Notes: a model not told the origin generated them from the letters alone. A DNA stretch of 64,000 nt from Candidatus Flexicrinis proximus (GCA_016712885.1 JADJQF010000011.1:186001-250000), one strand, 5' to 3'; shown: positions 40,211 to 50,095, counted from the stretch's first letter. Translations and numbers: made by a program.

Positions 40211-41350
40211 CGGGCCAGATGAACGCTGCGATGCGGACAGTCCCTCGCGTTTTGATGCTGGCGACGGTCGTTGCGGCGCTGCTGGGCGGGCTGGGTTCGG
40301 GACTGGCACGGCTGGGCTTGCAGATGGATGCGCTCAGCACAGATTGGATGCTGGTCCACGGCCCGCTAATGATTTCCGGATTCCTGGGGACGCTGATCTG
40401 TCTGGAACGGTCGACGGCGCTGGCGTCACGCTACCGGTGGAGCGTGCTGGTGCCGCTGATTACGGCGTGCGGGGCAATTGCGCTGCTGGCGTCAAAGGAC
40501 GGGGCGACGGGAAAAGCGCTGTTGAGCGCGGGGAGCGCGGGGCTGGTGCTGCTGTTCGGCGTGATGCTGCGCCTGCACCCTTCGCGCGATGTGGTGATAA
40601 TGGGGCTGGGGGCGGGGTGCTGGCTGGCGGGCAACCTGCTGTGGATGGGGGGAAAGCCGGTGTTTCAGGTCGTGCACCTGTGGACGGCGTTCCTGATCCT
40701 GACGATTGTGGGGGAGCGGCTCGAACTCTCGCGCGTGCGGCGGCTAAGCCAACTGAGCGAACGGCTGCTGATACTGGCGGCTGGCGTGTACCTGGCCGGG
40801 GTTGTGCTGACAGTCTTCGATTTGAATACAGGGATACGGCTTCTGGGCAGCGGGGCGATCCTGATGGCGGCGTGGCTGCTGCGCTATGACGTCGCCCGGC
40901 GGACGATCCGGCAGACTGGCCTGCCGCGGTATATCGCGGCGTGCCTGCTGCTCGGGTATGTGGCTGGGGGTAGGCGGAGGGATCGGGCTGTGGCGGGGCG
41001 CGCTGTACGCGGGGCCGCACTATGCGGCGATGCTGCACGCGATGCTGCTGGGTTTCGTGTTTTCGATGATTTTTGGCCATGCGCCGATTATCCTGCCGGC
41101 GCTAACCGGCCTGAAGCTCGACTTCACGCCGGTCTTTTACGGGCATCTGGCGCTGCTGCATGTAACGCTGATCTACCGGATGTATGGGCATCTGGCGCTG
41201 GATGTGACGGCGCAGCGGACGAGCGGACTGCTGAATGTGACCGCCGTGCTGCTGTTCATCGGCGTGACCGTGGTGACAGTCGTGCGCTCGAACTGGGGGA
41301 GGGGTGAGGGCGCTGCCCCCACACCCCCGCAAAGGGTTGGCACCCTTTGA
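40207..41350 (+). CDS. NnrS-like multispanning membrane protein (one frameshift)
   Basis: About 380 residues, some ten to twelve membrane spans. Regions: LATVVAALLGGLGSGLARLG, DWMLVHGPLMISGFLGTLIC, HLWTAFLILTIVGERLELSR, then after a frame change near 40970 GLWRGALYAGPHYAAMLHAM, LGFVFSMIFGHAPIILPALT and YGHLALLHVTLIYRMYGHLA. The histidines in VHGP, GH-API and LH recall the haem-ligand histidines of NnrS, an NO-stress protein. ATG 40207 overlaps the cupin stop by four bases. The last 20 residues read through a dispersed repeat, so the original stop may have been earlier. Confidence 0.75.
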
Positions 41351-41394
41351 TCCCTTCTACACGAAGCACCCCTCTTGGGGTGCTTCGTGGCATT
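41304..41394 (+). repeat. Dispersed intergenic repeat, copy D
   Basis: GGGCGCTGCCCCCACACCCC, AAAGGGTTGGCACCCTTTGA, then a 13-bp perfect stem (41360-41372 with 41377-41389, arms CACGAAGCACCCC) closed by TCTT. The right hairpin module is absent. Overlaps the last codons of the NnrS-like gene. Confidence 0.7.
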
Positions 41395-41418
41395 CAAGGC
41401 TCATATGGATACAACCAG

Positions 41419-43236
41419 TTATGCAGGACTGGTTAGCTCCTCGAGACGGTCGACGTAGCGGGCGAGGACGGCAAAGGTGGTTTCGACGGCTTCGGGGCTG
41501 GTCATGTCGACGCCGGCGTGAGCTAGTGCGTCGAGCGGGTAGACCGAACTGCCTTTGCTCAGGAACTCGACGTAACGGACTGCGGCCTGCTCGTCACCGG
41601 CGAGAATGTTTTCGCTGAGCGCGTGGGCGGCGGAGATACCGGTCGCATACTGATAAACGTAGTAGTTGGCGTAGAGATGGCTGAAGGTGGCCCAGGTGAT
41701 GCCGTCGCGCTCACGGTCGAGGGTCATTTCGGAGCCGTAGCCTTCGGCGTACAGGTCGGCCATCAGGCTGTTCATATCCTGGGGCGTGATGCCCTTGCCC
41801 TGTTCGGCGCGAGTGTGCATCTCCAGCTCGAAACGGGCAAGCATGGGCATGATGAAGAAATAGCGGTGGAAGTTACCCATCGCTTCCTGAATCAGAGCGA
41901 TCTGGAAGTTGGGGTCGGAGTTGGTCTGCATGAGGCGGGCGCGGGTCATGGCCTGGTTGAAGTTCGAGGCGACCTCGGCGACGAACAGCGAGTAACCGGA
42001 ATAGGCGGCAGGCTGAGTCTTACGCAGAGGTAGCTGTGCATCGAGTGGCCGAGTTCGTGGGCGAGGGTGCTCATCGCGCCGAGGTTGTCGTCATAGCTCA
42101 TCATGATGAACGGGAAGGTGTCATGGACGCCGCTGGAAAACGCGCCCTGACGCTTGCCCTGATTCGGATAGATATCGACCCAGCGGTCTTCGAGGCAGCC
42201 GCGGCGGAGGGCATCGACATACGGTTTGCCGAGGGGAGCCATGCCGTCGCAAATCCAATCGACGGCCTGCGTGTACGGGACGCGAGGTTCGTTTTGGGTG
42301 ATCGGCGCCCAGACGTCGTAGGTATGAATGGTGTCGTAACGCATGGCCCGGCGTTTGACTGCCCAGTACTTGTGCCAGGTGGGGATATTGCGCTTGAAGG
42401 TGTCGATGAGGTTCTGGAACACGGCCGGCGGGATGTTGTTGGCGAACAGCGAGGCCTCGACACTGGTCGAATAGCCCGCACACACGCGCCCGGAACACAT
42501 CCTGCTTAAGCGACTGCGAGTAAGAGGCCGAAAAGGTATTCTTGAAGGCGAGGTACCCGTCCATATAGCTGTTCCAGCCAGAGCGGCGAACTTCGCGGTC
42601 GGTGCTGTCGAGGAGGGTGTTGATGCTGCCTTGGGCGACTTCGAACTCGCGGCCATCGGAAGATTTGGCCGGGGCGAACTTGAGATCGGCGTTGGCGAGG
42701 CGGCCGTAGACGTTGGAGGTGCTGTTGAAGGGATCGGAGACCATGCCCATGACCTCTTCGACTTCCGCGGAGCGGACATGCGTCTGCAAGCGGAACAGGT
42801 TATCAACGAACTGGCTGTAAATGGCGAGGCGAGGCTCGGACTGGATCCAGGAGTCGAGGGTTTGACGGCCGATGGCGAGGAGTTCAGGGTTGGCGAAGGC
42901 GAGGGCGGCGCCGACCTGCCCGTAAATGGTGCCGGCACGCCCGGCCATGGCGGTGGCTTCCTGATCGCTGGTATCGACGGCGCTGAACATGCTGGCGTAG
43001 ACGAAGACTTTGCCGGCCTTGCGCGTGAGCTTATCGGAGGCGGCGAGGTAGTCGGCGAGGACGGAGGGGCTTTCGGACAGGCGGCCTTTGTACGCCTGCA
43101 CGGCGGGGATTTCGGCCAGGACTTCACCGGCGGCTACGTCCCAATCCGTGCGGGTAGGGAAGACACTTTCGGAATTCCAGGTGTGTTCTCTGGCGATGGC
43201 GCTGCGCGGGGGAAGTGCGGCTGCGGTGCTGGTCAT
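41419..43236 (-). CDS. pepF: Oligoendopeptidase F (M3 metallopeptidase), copy 1 (frameshifted)
   Basis: Cytoplasmic zinc peptidase, about 605 residues. N-terminal helical domain from MTSTAAALPPRSAIAREHTW; zinc site HELGHSMHSYL (about residue 390) with the third ligand Glu some 25 residues later near VAEVASNFNQAMTRARLM; family end YATGISAAHALSENILAGD and AVRYVEFLSKGSSVYPLDAL. Frame changes near 42470 and 42020. It lies 167 bases downstream of a second, closely related copy in the same direction, a tandem duplication. Substrates are oligopeptides of about 7-17 residues in characterised members. Confidence 0.9.
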
Positions 43237-43403
43237 AACAGGTGCTCCTCTAGGTGAGAACAAAGAGATAATGCCGGCCGCCCTGCCCGTCTGAAATATG
43301 CTAGCGGGTTGGGACGGGCGCGACCAAGAGAATGTGTACTGCGTGCCCTACGCTCCCCCTCTCTATCGCGATAGAAAGGGGGAGCCGAGAGGCATGTTTT
43401 TGA

Positions 43404-45214
43404 TTAACGCGTAAGTTCGTCGAGGCGGTCGACGTAGCGGGCGAGCACGGCGAAAGTGGTCTCGACGGCTTCGGGGCTGGTCATGTCGACGCCGGCGTGA
43501 TGGAGTGCGTCGAGAGGATAGACGGAGCTGCCTTTGCTGAGGAATTCGACATAGCGGACAGCGGCCTGCCCGTCACCCGCGAGGATGTTCTCGCTGAGGG
43601 CATGGGCCGCCGAGATTCCAGTCGCGTACTGGTAGACGTAGAAATTGGCATACAGGTGATCGAAAGTTGCCCAGGTAACGCCGTCACGTTCGCGATCGAG
43701 GGTCATTTCACTGCCGTAACCCTCGGCGTAGAGGTCCGCCATGAGCGCGATCATGTCCTGCGCGGTGACGCCCTTGCCCTGCTCGACGCGTGTGTGCATT
43801 TCGAGCTCAAAACGGGCGAGGGTTGGCATGATGAAGAAATAGCGGTGGAAGTTGCTCATCGCCTCCTGAATGAGCGCGATCTGGAAATTACGGTCTGTGT
43901 TGGCGCGCATGAGGTGCGCGCGGGTCATGGCCTGATTGAAGTTGGAGGCGACTTCAGCGACGAACATCGAGTAATAGGAGTAGACTGCCGGCTGGTGCTG
44001 ATGCGTGAGGTAGCTGTGCATCGAGTGGCCAAGGCTCGTGGGCAAGAGTGCTCATCGCGCCGAGGGTGTTGTCGTAGCTCATCATGATGAACGGGAACGT
44101 GTCGTAACTCCCGCTGGAAAAAGCACCCTGTTGCTTGCCTTGATCCGGATAGATATCGACCCAGCGGTCTTCAAGACAGCCGCGACGAAGGGCATCGACG
44201 TATGGTTTACCGAGCGGGGCCATGCCGTCGCAAATCCAGTCCACGGCCTGTGCATAGGGGACGTGCGGTTTGTCAGCGGCGATGGGCGCCCAAACATCGT
44301 AGGTGTGGAGGGTGTCGTAACGCATCGCGCGGCGTTTGACGGCCCAGTATTTGTGCCAGGTGGGGAGGTTGCGCTTGAAGGTGTCGATAAGGTTCTTGAA
44401 GACGGCCGGCGGAACGTTGTTGGCAAGAGCGAGGCTTCGAGGCAGGTGGAATAGCGCGCACGCGGGCGGCAAAGACGTCCTGCTTGATCGATTGGGTGTA
44501 GGATGCGGAGAAAGTGTTCTTGAAGGCCAGATAGCCGTCCATATAGCTATTCCAGCCGGAACGGCGGACATCACGGTCGGTGCTATCGAGCAGGGTATCG
44601 ACAGTGCCCTGGGCGACTTCATGCTCGGTGCTGTCGGACGCAATGGCAGGCGCGAACCTGAGGTCGGCATTGGCGAGGCGACTATGCACATCGTATGTGC
44701 TGTAGAAGGAGTCGGAAACCAGGCCCATGACTTCTTCGACTTCGGCGGAGCGGACGTGGGTTTGCTGGCGGAACAGGTCTTGCATGAAATGACGGTAGAC
44801 GGCGAGGCGCGGCTCGGACTCAAGCCAGGTGTCAAGCGTAGGTTGACCGATAGCGAGAAGTTCGGGGTTGGCAAAGGCGAGCGCGGCGCCGACCTGCCCG
44901 TTGATGGTGCCGGCGCGGCCAGCCATCGCGGTGGCGTCCTGATCACCGGTGTCGACCGCGCTGAACATGCTGGCGTAGACGAGAACAGTGGCGGCCTTAC
45001 GAACAAGCCTGTCGGACGCATCAAGGAAGTCGGCTAAAACGGAGGGGCCTTCGGATAAGCGGTCTTTGTATGCCTGCACAGCGGGAATTTCAGCGAGGAC
45101 CAGGGCGGCTGCCGCATCCCAATCAGCGTGGGTGGCGAAGACGCTTTCGGAGTTCCAGGTGTGTTCTGTGGCGATCGCGCTGCGCTGGGGAAGTGCTGCT
45201 GCGGTACTGGACAT
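43404..45214 (-). CDS. pepF: Oligoendopeptidase F (M3 metallopeptidase), copy 2 (frameshifted in zinc motif)
   Basis: Paralogue of the neighbouring gene along its full length, starting MSSTAAALPQRSAIATEHTW. Most differences are conservative (for example VSDSFYSTYDVHSRLANADL against VSDPFNSTSNVYGRLANADL). The zinc motif region near 44035 has one extra C, turning HELGHS into HEPWPL in one frame and LGHSMHSYL in the next; a second frame change lies near 44435. The rest ends YPLDALHHAGVDM. If the extra C is real this copy has no working zinc site; more likely it is an assembly error, as similar slips are common here. Confidence 0.88.
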
Positions 45215-45409
45215 GAGATCTGCTGCTCCTCGGCAGTTTACTGGAATGGCGGCCGAATGTTCTCAAACAACCTCAGCCATTTGAATTATTTTAACAGGCA
45301 ACGGTGAACCCTGCTACTGCCGCAAGGCCGATTGGACTTATCGCAACACTGGGAAAGACGAGACGACTTGAGACGGTATAATCAGGCGCACTACAGCAGC
45401 GAGGTGAGT

Positions 45410-45787
45410 ATGTCCGCAGAATTCTCAGCCTTGGGAAAACCGATCACGACTTTTACGCAGCTTGACCGCATCCCGACACGGTGCAAGCAGATTCAGTATC
45501 ACGGCGACCAGCTCACGGCGGGATGCCCGATCACACACCAGCCCGATTTCTACGAAGTCACGATCTCGATCGAGGCGGACGGCATGGCGATTGAAACCAA
45601 GACGCTGAAGCTGTATCTGGAGACGTTCAGGGACCAGTACATCTTCTGCGAGGATCTGGCCGTGAAGCTGTGCGAAGACCTGTTCGCGGCATGTACGCCA
45701 AAGGTCTGCGCAGTGTCGCTGACCCAACGGCGGCGAGGCGGAATCCAGATTACGGCACGGCATGAACTCCGCAAGGACATAGCCTGA
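45410..45787 (+). CDS. queF: NADPH-dependent 7-cyano-7-deazaguanine reductase QueF (type I)
   Basis: Reduces preQ0 to preQ1 in queuosine synthesis. Intact, 125 residues (unimodular QueF). The catalytic Cys is in AGCPITHQPDFYEVTI, which matches the family CPVTGQPDF; the NADPH-binding QueF motif is ETKTLKLYLETF; the Glu/His tail reads FCEDLAVKLCEDLF. ATG 45410 follows GAGGTGAG. A TATAAT at 45377 may be its -10. No other queuosine genes and no preQ1 riboswitch are seen next to it. Confidence 0.88.
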   Translation: MSAEFSALGKPITTFTQLDRIPTRCKQIQYHGDQLTAGCPITHQPDFYEVTISIEADGMAIETKTLKLYLETFRDQYIFCEDLAVKLCEDLFAACTPKVCAVSLTQRRRGGIQITARHELRKDIA

Positions 45788-45819
45788 GCGCACGAACCTC
45801 AGGAGCTTATAAAGCAGGA

Positions 45820-45935
45820 GGCGCTGCCTCCACACCTCCGCTGGAGGGTTGACACCCTCCAGACCTCCCTTATTTGCGACTTGATGGCGCCAGCGCCATC
45901 AAGTCGCAGTTCGAGGTGTAGGCGAGCGTACCTCG
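45820..45935 (+). repeat. Dispersed intergenic repeat, copy E
   Basis: GGCGCTGCCTCCACACCTCC, GGAGGGTTGACACCCTCC, then a 16-bp perfect stem (45875-45890 with 45893-45908; left arm TGCGACTTGATGGCGC), followed by TTCGAGGTGTAGGCG. Downstream of queF and of the oppositely oriented aminotransferase gene. Confidence 0.75.
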
Positions 45936-45970
45936 GTAGAGAAGACAAATGAGAGTGCATCGAACGCGCT

Positions 45971-46870
45971 TCAGACGATTTGGACGCCTTCGGTGCGGGT
46001 GAGCTCGGCGTAGAGATCGCTGAGGCGCGCGGTCATGGGGCCGAGACTCCCGGAGCCGATGGTGCGGCCGTCGACGCGGGTGACCGGGGCAAGCTCGCCC
46101 ATGGTGCCGGTGCAGAAGACTTCGTCGGCGGTGTGAACCTCGTAAAGGGTGATATCACGGACCTCATGCAGGATGGCATGCGCGCGGCACAGGTCGAGGA
46201 CCGTGGCACGGGTGATACCTTCGGGGCACGAGCCGGCGGTTGGGGTTGAGACGACACCATGCTTGACGATGAAGAGATGGGTGGCGTTAGTCTCGGCGAC
46301 GAAGCCGCGGATATCGAGCATGAGCGCGTCGTCGGCGCCAGCCTCGTTGGCCTGCAGCTTGGCGAGGATCGAATTGAGCATATTGCAGGAATGTATCTTC
46401 TGATCGAGGCATTCGGGCGGGATGCGGCGAATGCTGCAGGTGATCAGGTTGAGGCCGGATTTGTCGTAGACCGGCGGTTTGTGTTCAGGCAGGATGATCA
46501 GGGTGGAGCCGGCGGTGTTAAGGCGTGGGTCCATGCCACTGGTGTATTTGACGCCACGGGAGAGCGTGAGGCGGACATGGACGCCATCGGCCATGTTATT
46601 GGCGGCGAGAGTCTTGCGGAGTTCGGCGGTGATGTGATCGCGGGTGGGGATATCGGCGTAGGCCAGCGCGAGGGCCGAGTCGCGTAAGCGGTCGAGATGT
46701 TCGTTGAGCTTGAAGATGCGGCCGCTATAGAGCCGGAGACCCTCCCACACTGCGTCGCCGTTCTGGACGGACGAGTCGAAGGGGCTGATGCCGGCCTGAT
46801 CGCGGTGGACAAGATTACCGTTGATGTTCACGATCAGGTCGCGGTTCTGTTCGAAAAACTGATGTTTCAC
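45971..46870 (-). CDS. Class IV PLP aminotransferase (branched-chain amino acid aminotransferase-like)
   Basis: Intact, 299 residues. GTG start at 46870 (VKHQFFEQNRDLIVN), five bases after the preceding gene's stop. Family features: GDAVWEGLRLYSGRIFKLNE, the PLP lysine region ECLDQKIHSCNMLNSILAK, LDIRGFVAETNATHLFIVK and CTGTMGELAPV (phosphate-binding turn). The QKIH...N form occurs in a subgroup of BCAT-like enzymes. It is coupled to a sulfotransferase-like gene; in plants the two domains occur fused. Amino-group transfer to a 2-oxo acid is expected, with branched-chain or other hydrophobic amino acids as possible substrates. Confidence 0.85.
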   Translation of the reverse strand: MKHQFFEQNRDLIVNINGNLVHRDQAGISPFDSSVQNGDAVWEGLRLYSGRIFKLNEHLDRLRDSALALAYADIPTRDHITAELRKTLAANNMADGVHVRLTLSRGVKYTSGMDPRLNTAGSTLIILPEHKPPVYDKSGLNLITCSIRRIPPECLDQKIHSCNMLNSILAKLQANEAGADDALMLDIRGFVAETNATHLFIVKHGVVSTPTAGSCPEGITRATVLDLCRAHAILHEVRDITLYEVHTADEVFCTGTMGELAPVTRVDGRTIGSGSLGPMTARLSDLYAELTRTEGVQIV

Positions 46871-46874
46871 GGGG

Positions 46875-47618
46875 TCACCCCAGGCGATGCTGATACAACG
46901 TCTCGTAAATCTCAGTGCAGGATGCGAGCAGGCCGCGCAGGTTCTCAGGGACCGGCTCGGTGCGGGGTTGATAGGGCGCGAAGCAAGTAGAACTCTCAAC
47001 CGCGGCATACCAATATTTCGCCCAGATGCCGTCCGTTGCGCGTTTGCCGGCGGACCACGAAAGCATGGCTTCGTCGAAAGGGATGGCGATGGCATCGCAG
47101 AGCAGCGAAAGGATCCGGCGCGGGTCCTGCAGCACATCAGAGGCATCGATCACCGGGGGGATTATGCCGGTGACGCGGCGGGAACGCTCGAAGAGTTCGA
47201 GCTGGCGCGGAAGACCGGTCTGTTCGAGCGCGGGATCGGAAATGACTTTGGTATAGGAGATGAGCATTTCGCCCGGCTCGCGGATGAGGAAGCAGTTGGT
47301 GAGCGCGTCGGTCCAGTCCAGGTCGATATGATCGAGCATGTGGTGGGTCATGTGCTTCTGATAGTAGATGGATTTGCCGGCCGGGATGGGACCGGTGAGC
47401 GCCGCGGCGACCGCTTGCCAGTCGGTCTGGTAGGCGGCGACGATCTCGTCGGCGCCGGGGTGCTGATCGCGAAAGCGCGAATGGGCGAGGTAGTGGGCAT
47501 AGAATGGCTCGTCGATGACCGCCGTATCGGCACGGCTGCCCCACGAGCGGAGCATGGCTGTCGAGATATTGCGCGGGCCCGACCACATGGCAACATAGCG
47601 CGGATGCGCTGCGCTCAT
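46875..47618 (-). CDS. Sulfotransferase-like P-loop protein, partner of the aminotransferase
   Basis: Intact, 247 residues. The N-terminus AMWSGPRNISTAMLRSWGSR is a sulfotransferase-type 5'-phosphosulfate loop, followed by VIDEPFYAHYL and later LIREPGEMLISYTKVI, which corresponds to the 3'-phosphate (RxPxxxxxS) region. Similar proteins are found alone or fused to branched-chain aminotransferases (plants). Start ATG 47618; the aminotransferase gene starts five bases beyond its stop. Whether it transfers sulfate is not established. Confidence 0.75.
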   Translation of the reverse strand: MSAAHPRYVAMWSGPRNISTAMLRSWGSRADTAVIDEPFYAHYLAHSRFRDQHPGADEIVAAYQTDWQAVAAALTGPIPAGKSIYYQKHMTHHMLDHIDLDWTDALTNCFLIREPGEMLISYTKVISDPALEQTGLPRQLELFERSRRVTGIIPPVIDASDVLQDPRRILSLLCDAIAIPFDEAMLSWSAGKRATDGIWAKYWYAAVESSTCFAPYQPRTEPVPENLRGLLASCTEIYETLYQHRLG

Positions 47619-47781
47619 TCACGATTCTCCACAAGGCGACGGCAAAGAGCGCGGATTGTAACGCGAATCGAAGCGGCGCTCACGCTTCTCGCACAGATGG
47701 GGAAGATGGCGCCGCCTGGTTGGGGTGCGCAGATCAGCCGGTGGACGTTACTTAACGTCAGTTATGGATAAGCCGCCTGTT

Positions 47782-47935
47782 TTTAGAGGCGCTGCCTCCA
47801 AACCTTCGCAAGGGGTTTGCACCCTTGACCCCTAGTCTGCGATTTTGAGCGGCAAAGCCGCTCAAAATCGCCAAATAGAGGTGCAGGAGCGCCATCTCCG
47901 GCCGGGGTCCGGGGTAGGCCACGGAAAGTTAACCA
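47782..47935 (+). repeat. Dispersed intergenic repeat, copy F (most complete)
   Basis: GAGGCGCTGCCTCC, AAGGGGTTTGCACCCTTGAC, a 15-bp perfect stem (47839-47853 with 47857-47871; left arm GCGATTTTGAGCGGC, loop AAA), GAGGTGCAGGAGCGCCATCT and CCGGGGTCCGGGGTAGG. All modules are present. Between the sulfotransferase-like and Trx-VKOR genes. Confidence 0.8.
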
Positions 47936-47944
47936 TAACTGACG

Positions 47945-49172
47945 TTACTTGCGGACAAACTTGCGGATCGGCTGGGCAAGGACATCCTGACCGACGACCA
48001 ACCAGAGGATGGTCAGCATCCAGACGGCGCTGGTCAGGCACCAGAAGCAGCTCGCGCCGATGACAAATGGCTCAAGGAAGGTCAGATAGGCCGAGAACAC
48101 GACGCCGAAGATAGCCATATAGGTGAGGGCACGGTGTGCCCAGGGGCGTTTGGCTTTGTCGATGAACCAGACCGCGGCGATGGCGGAATAGCCGATCAGA
48201 CCGAGAACGCCGATGGGGATGCCGGCAAACTGGGCGTAGGCGCTTTGCTGCACGGCATTACAGTTGCCGACCAGACCGCAAACAGCATCGGAGAGCGAGA
48301 GTTCGACATAGGCGAGATAGCCGGCGACGGCAAAGCCTGCAACCGCAGCGAGCGGTACGAGCCAGCGCGGAAGGGCGTGGATGCCCGGTTTCGCGGCGAT
48401 GGCGACAATGATAACTACAAAGGTGATCAGCTCACCGGCAGCCAGCGCGAGGATAGCGGGCCGGTTGTCCCACCCGGAGAGCAGGGAGACAGACATGCCC
48501 GCACCGAGGATTGCCAGAAGCAGGAGCATGCGCTGGGCGAGTTTCATGTTCAGGAGGCTGCGCTCGATGAGGTTGGCATAGACGAGCGCCCCCAGACTAA
48601 ACAGGAGCGGCCCCAGGACGACAAGCGCCAAGGTATTGGCGATAGGATCGTTGATCAGACGTTCGAAGAGGGAGACGGGGGCGACGACGCCGAGGGTCGC
48701 GGCGGACTGCGGCTGCAACGATCCTGCCTGAACGGCGGCGGCATCGGCAACGGCGCGCTGGTAGACCTGCTCAATCCCGCTGATGCGCGGGAGGGGGATG
48801 CCGCCTGCATCAAGACCCGCCTGGACGATCTCTGCCGTGTGGGCAGGTATGTCAATAGACCCGACCAGGACTTCGCGACCGATGATCAGCATCGGGACGC
48901 CGGTCTCGGCGATGCGCAGGGTGGCTCGCGCATCGGACATGATCTGGTTGCCTTCAGGCTGAGTGATGTCAACGAACAGGACGTGGAGCTGGTTGCCGAA
49001 CTGCGCTTCGACCTGTGGCCAATAGTTGGTCATGACTTCATGGCAGTGGGGGCAGGATGGGGAGAAGAAAAAGACCCCGTGGACGACGGGCTGCTGGGCA
49101 CTGGAGACCGGCACGAGCAGACAGGACAGCACGAAGACGAGCGCGAGTAGGATCTTGTAACGAACGGCTCAT
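47945..49172 (-). CDS. Thioredoxin-like / vitamin K epoxide reductase (VKOR) fusion (frameshift at N-terminus)
   Basis: Membrane disulfide-forming enzyme of about 405 residues. An exported thioredoxin-like domain comes first (VFFFSPSCPHCHEVMTNYWP, CPHC active site), a linking span near residue 165 (LALVVLGPLLFSLGALVYAN), then four or more VKOR spans with the cysteine pairs DAVCGLVGNCNAV and GASCFWCLTS, which relay electrons to quinone. The order thioredoxin-VKOR is the reverse of many bacterial VKOR-Trx fusions. The likely start is ATG 49172 (GGAGAGG upstream), with a one-base slip soon after giving the signal segment RYKILLALVFVLSCLLVPVS; if not, GTG 49132 starts it. Confidence 0.85.
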
Positions 49173-49312
49173 AACAGCCTCTCCAAAGTTACAATACGGC
49201 ATAGCCCCACTTTAACCCGCGGCGCGGGAGCAGGACATTATCGTTAGGCACCCATCGGATAGGATGGATGTCATAGAGACAGAGGCGTGTGGTTTTGACG
49301 CGACCGGGCGAG

Positions 49313-49645
49313 TTACTCCTGGCTGACGAGAGACCCGGCCTGGCGATCCATGGTGTCGCGCAGGAGCTGGCGCATCATGTCCAGGATTTGAATGATGTGC
49401 GGATCCGCCAAGTAGTAGAACACTGCGGCACCCTCGCGCCCTGCCGAGACCAGCCCGCGCTGGCGCAGGACGGCGAGATGGCGGGAGACGGCGGGCTGCG
49501 GAATCCCCAGCGCGTCGGCGATGGCCGAGACGTGGCGGCGCGATTCGTTGAGGGCATACATGATCTGTATGCGGCGGGGATCGCTTAGTGCCTGACAGAT
49601 GTGGTCGTGCAGGAGCGCCAACTCATTATCTGATGGGATGGCCAT
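49313..49645 (-). CDS. ArsR-family winged-helix regulator
   Basis: Intact, 110 residues. Winged helix with ALSDPRRIQIMYALNESRRH, the recognition helix PQPAVSRHLAVLRQRGLVSA and the wing GREGAAVFYYLADP. It lacks the ELCVCDL cysteine motif of ArsR and SmtB, so it is probably not a classical metal sensor through that site. It lies 140 bases upstream of the Trx-VKOR gene on the same strand and could regulate it. Confidence 0.85.
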   Translation of the reverse strand: MAIPSDNELALLHDHICQALSDPRRIQIMYALNESRRHVSAIADALGIPQPAVSRHLAVLRQRGLVSAGREGAAVFYYLADPHIIQILDMMRQLLRDTMDRQAGSLVSQE

Positions 49646-49848
49646 GAGGGACTCTCGAGTTTACCGGAATTGAGGAGTTCGACCTGAACCGAGTATCCCC
49701 CGGAGTCGGGGCGATTGGTGCTGCCGCATGTCACGTTAGGCGGCGATATATGTCACAAAGTTAGTGCTGTTCGGACCCGAGTGAAACAAAGCCAGACGTC
49801 TTCTTAAGGCTGTTATGTCCCTAAGCCAGTGGCTGTTTATCATCCAAC

Positions 49849-49868
49849 GGGCGCCATGTATGGCGCCC
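49849..49868. repeat. Short palindromic REP-like element
   Basis: GGGCGCCATGTATGGCGCCC followed by CTAC: a perfect 9-bp inverted repeat with a two-base loop. Short palindromes of the GTAGGGGCG...CGCCCCTAC type are scattered through many Chloroflexota and cyanobacterial genomes; only one is seen here. Confidence 0.6.
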
Positions 49869-49973
49869 CTACAAAACACGTTGTTTCTACTCGTACAGAC
49901 GTGCGTGGCGGAGCACACTCAGCGCAGCCTAGGCGTGCATTGGGTTGAACTTCGATTTATGGCTGTAGGTTGT

Positions 49974-50095
49974 GAAGGCAGCGGCTCTACACCTTCGCGA
50001 GGGACTTGCGCCCCTCGACCGCTCATCTGCGATCCTGCGGCGCTTGCGCCACAAAATCACTGTGCGAGATGTCTCGGATTTGGGGCAGAACCCCA
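49974..50095 (+). repeat. Dispersed intergenic repeat, copy G (degenerate)
   Basis: AAGGCAGCGGCTCTACACC, GAGGGACTTGCGCCCCTCGA, CATCTGCGATCCTGCGGCGC and a decayed stem (right side GCGCCACAAAATC now with two mismatches), then CGGATTTGGGGCAGAACCCC. The stem loss shows decay of an older copy. Lies 100 bases before the pullulanase gene. Confidence 0.65.

Noticed and set aside
45215..45409. preQ1 riboswitch before queF
   Set aside because: The leader has no pairing pattern with the A-rich tail expected of preQ1-I or the larger preQ1-II fold.
48134..49150. Plus-strand frame of 338 codons opposite Trx-VKOR
   Set aside because: Antisense shadow: no recognisable domain, while the other strand encodes a complete known fusion.
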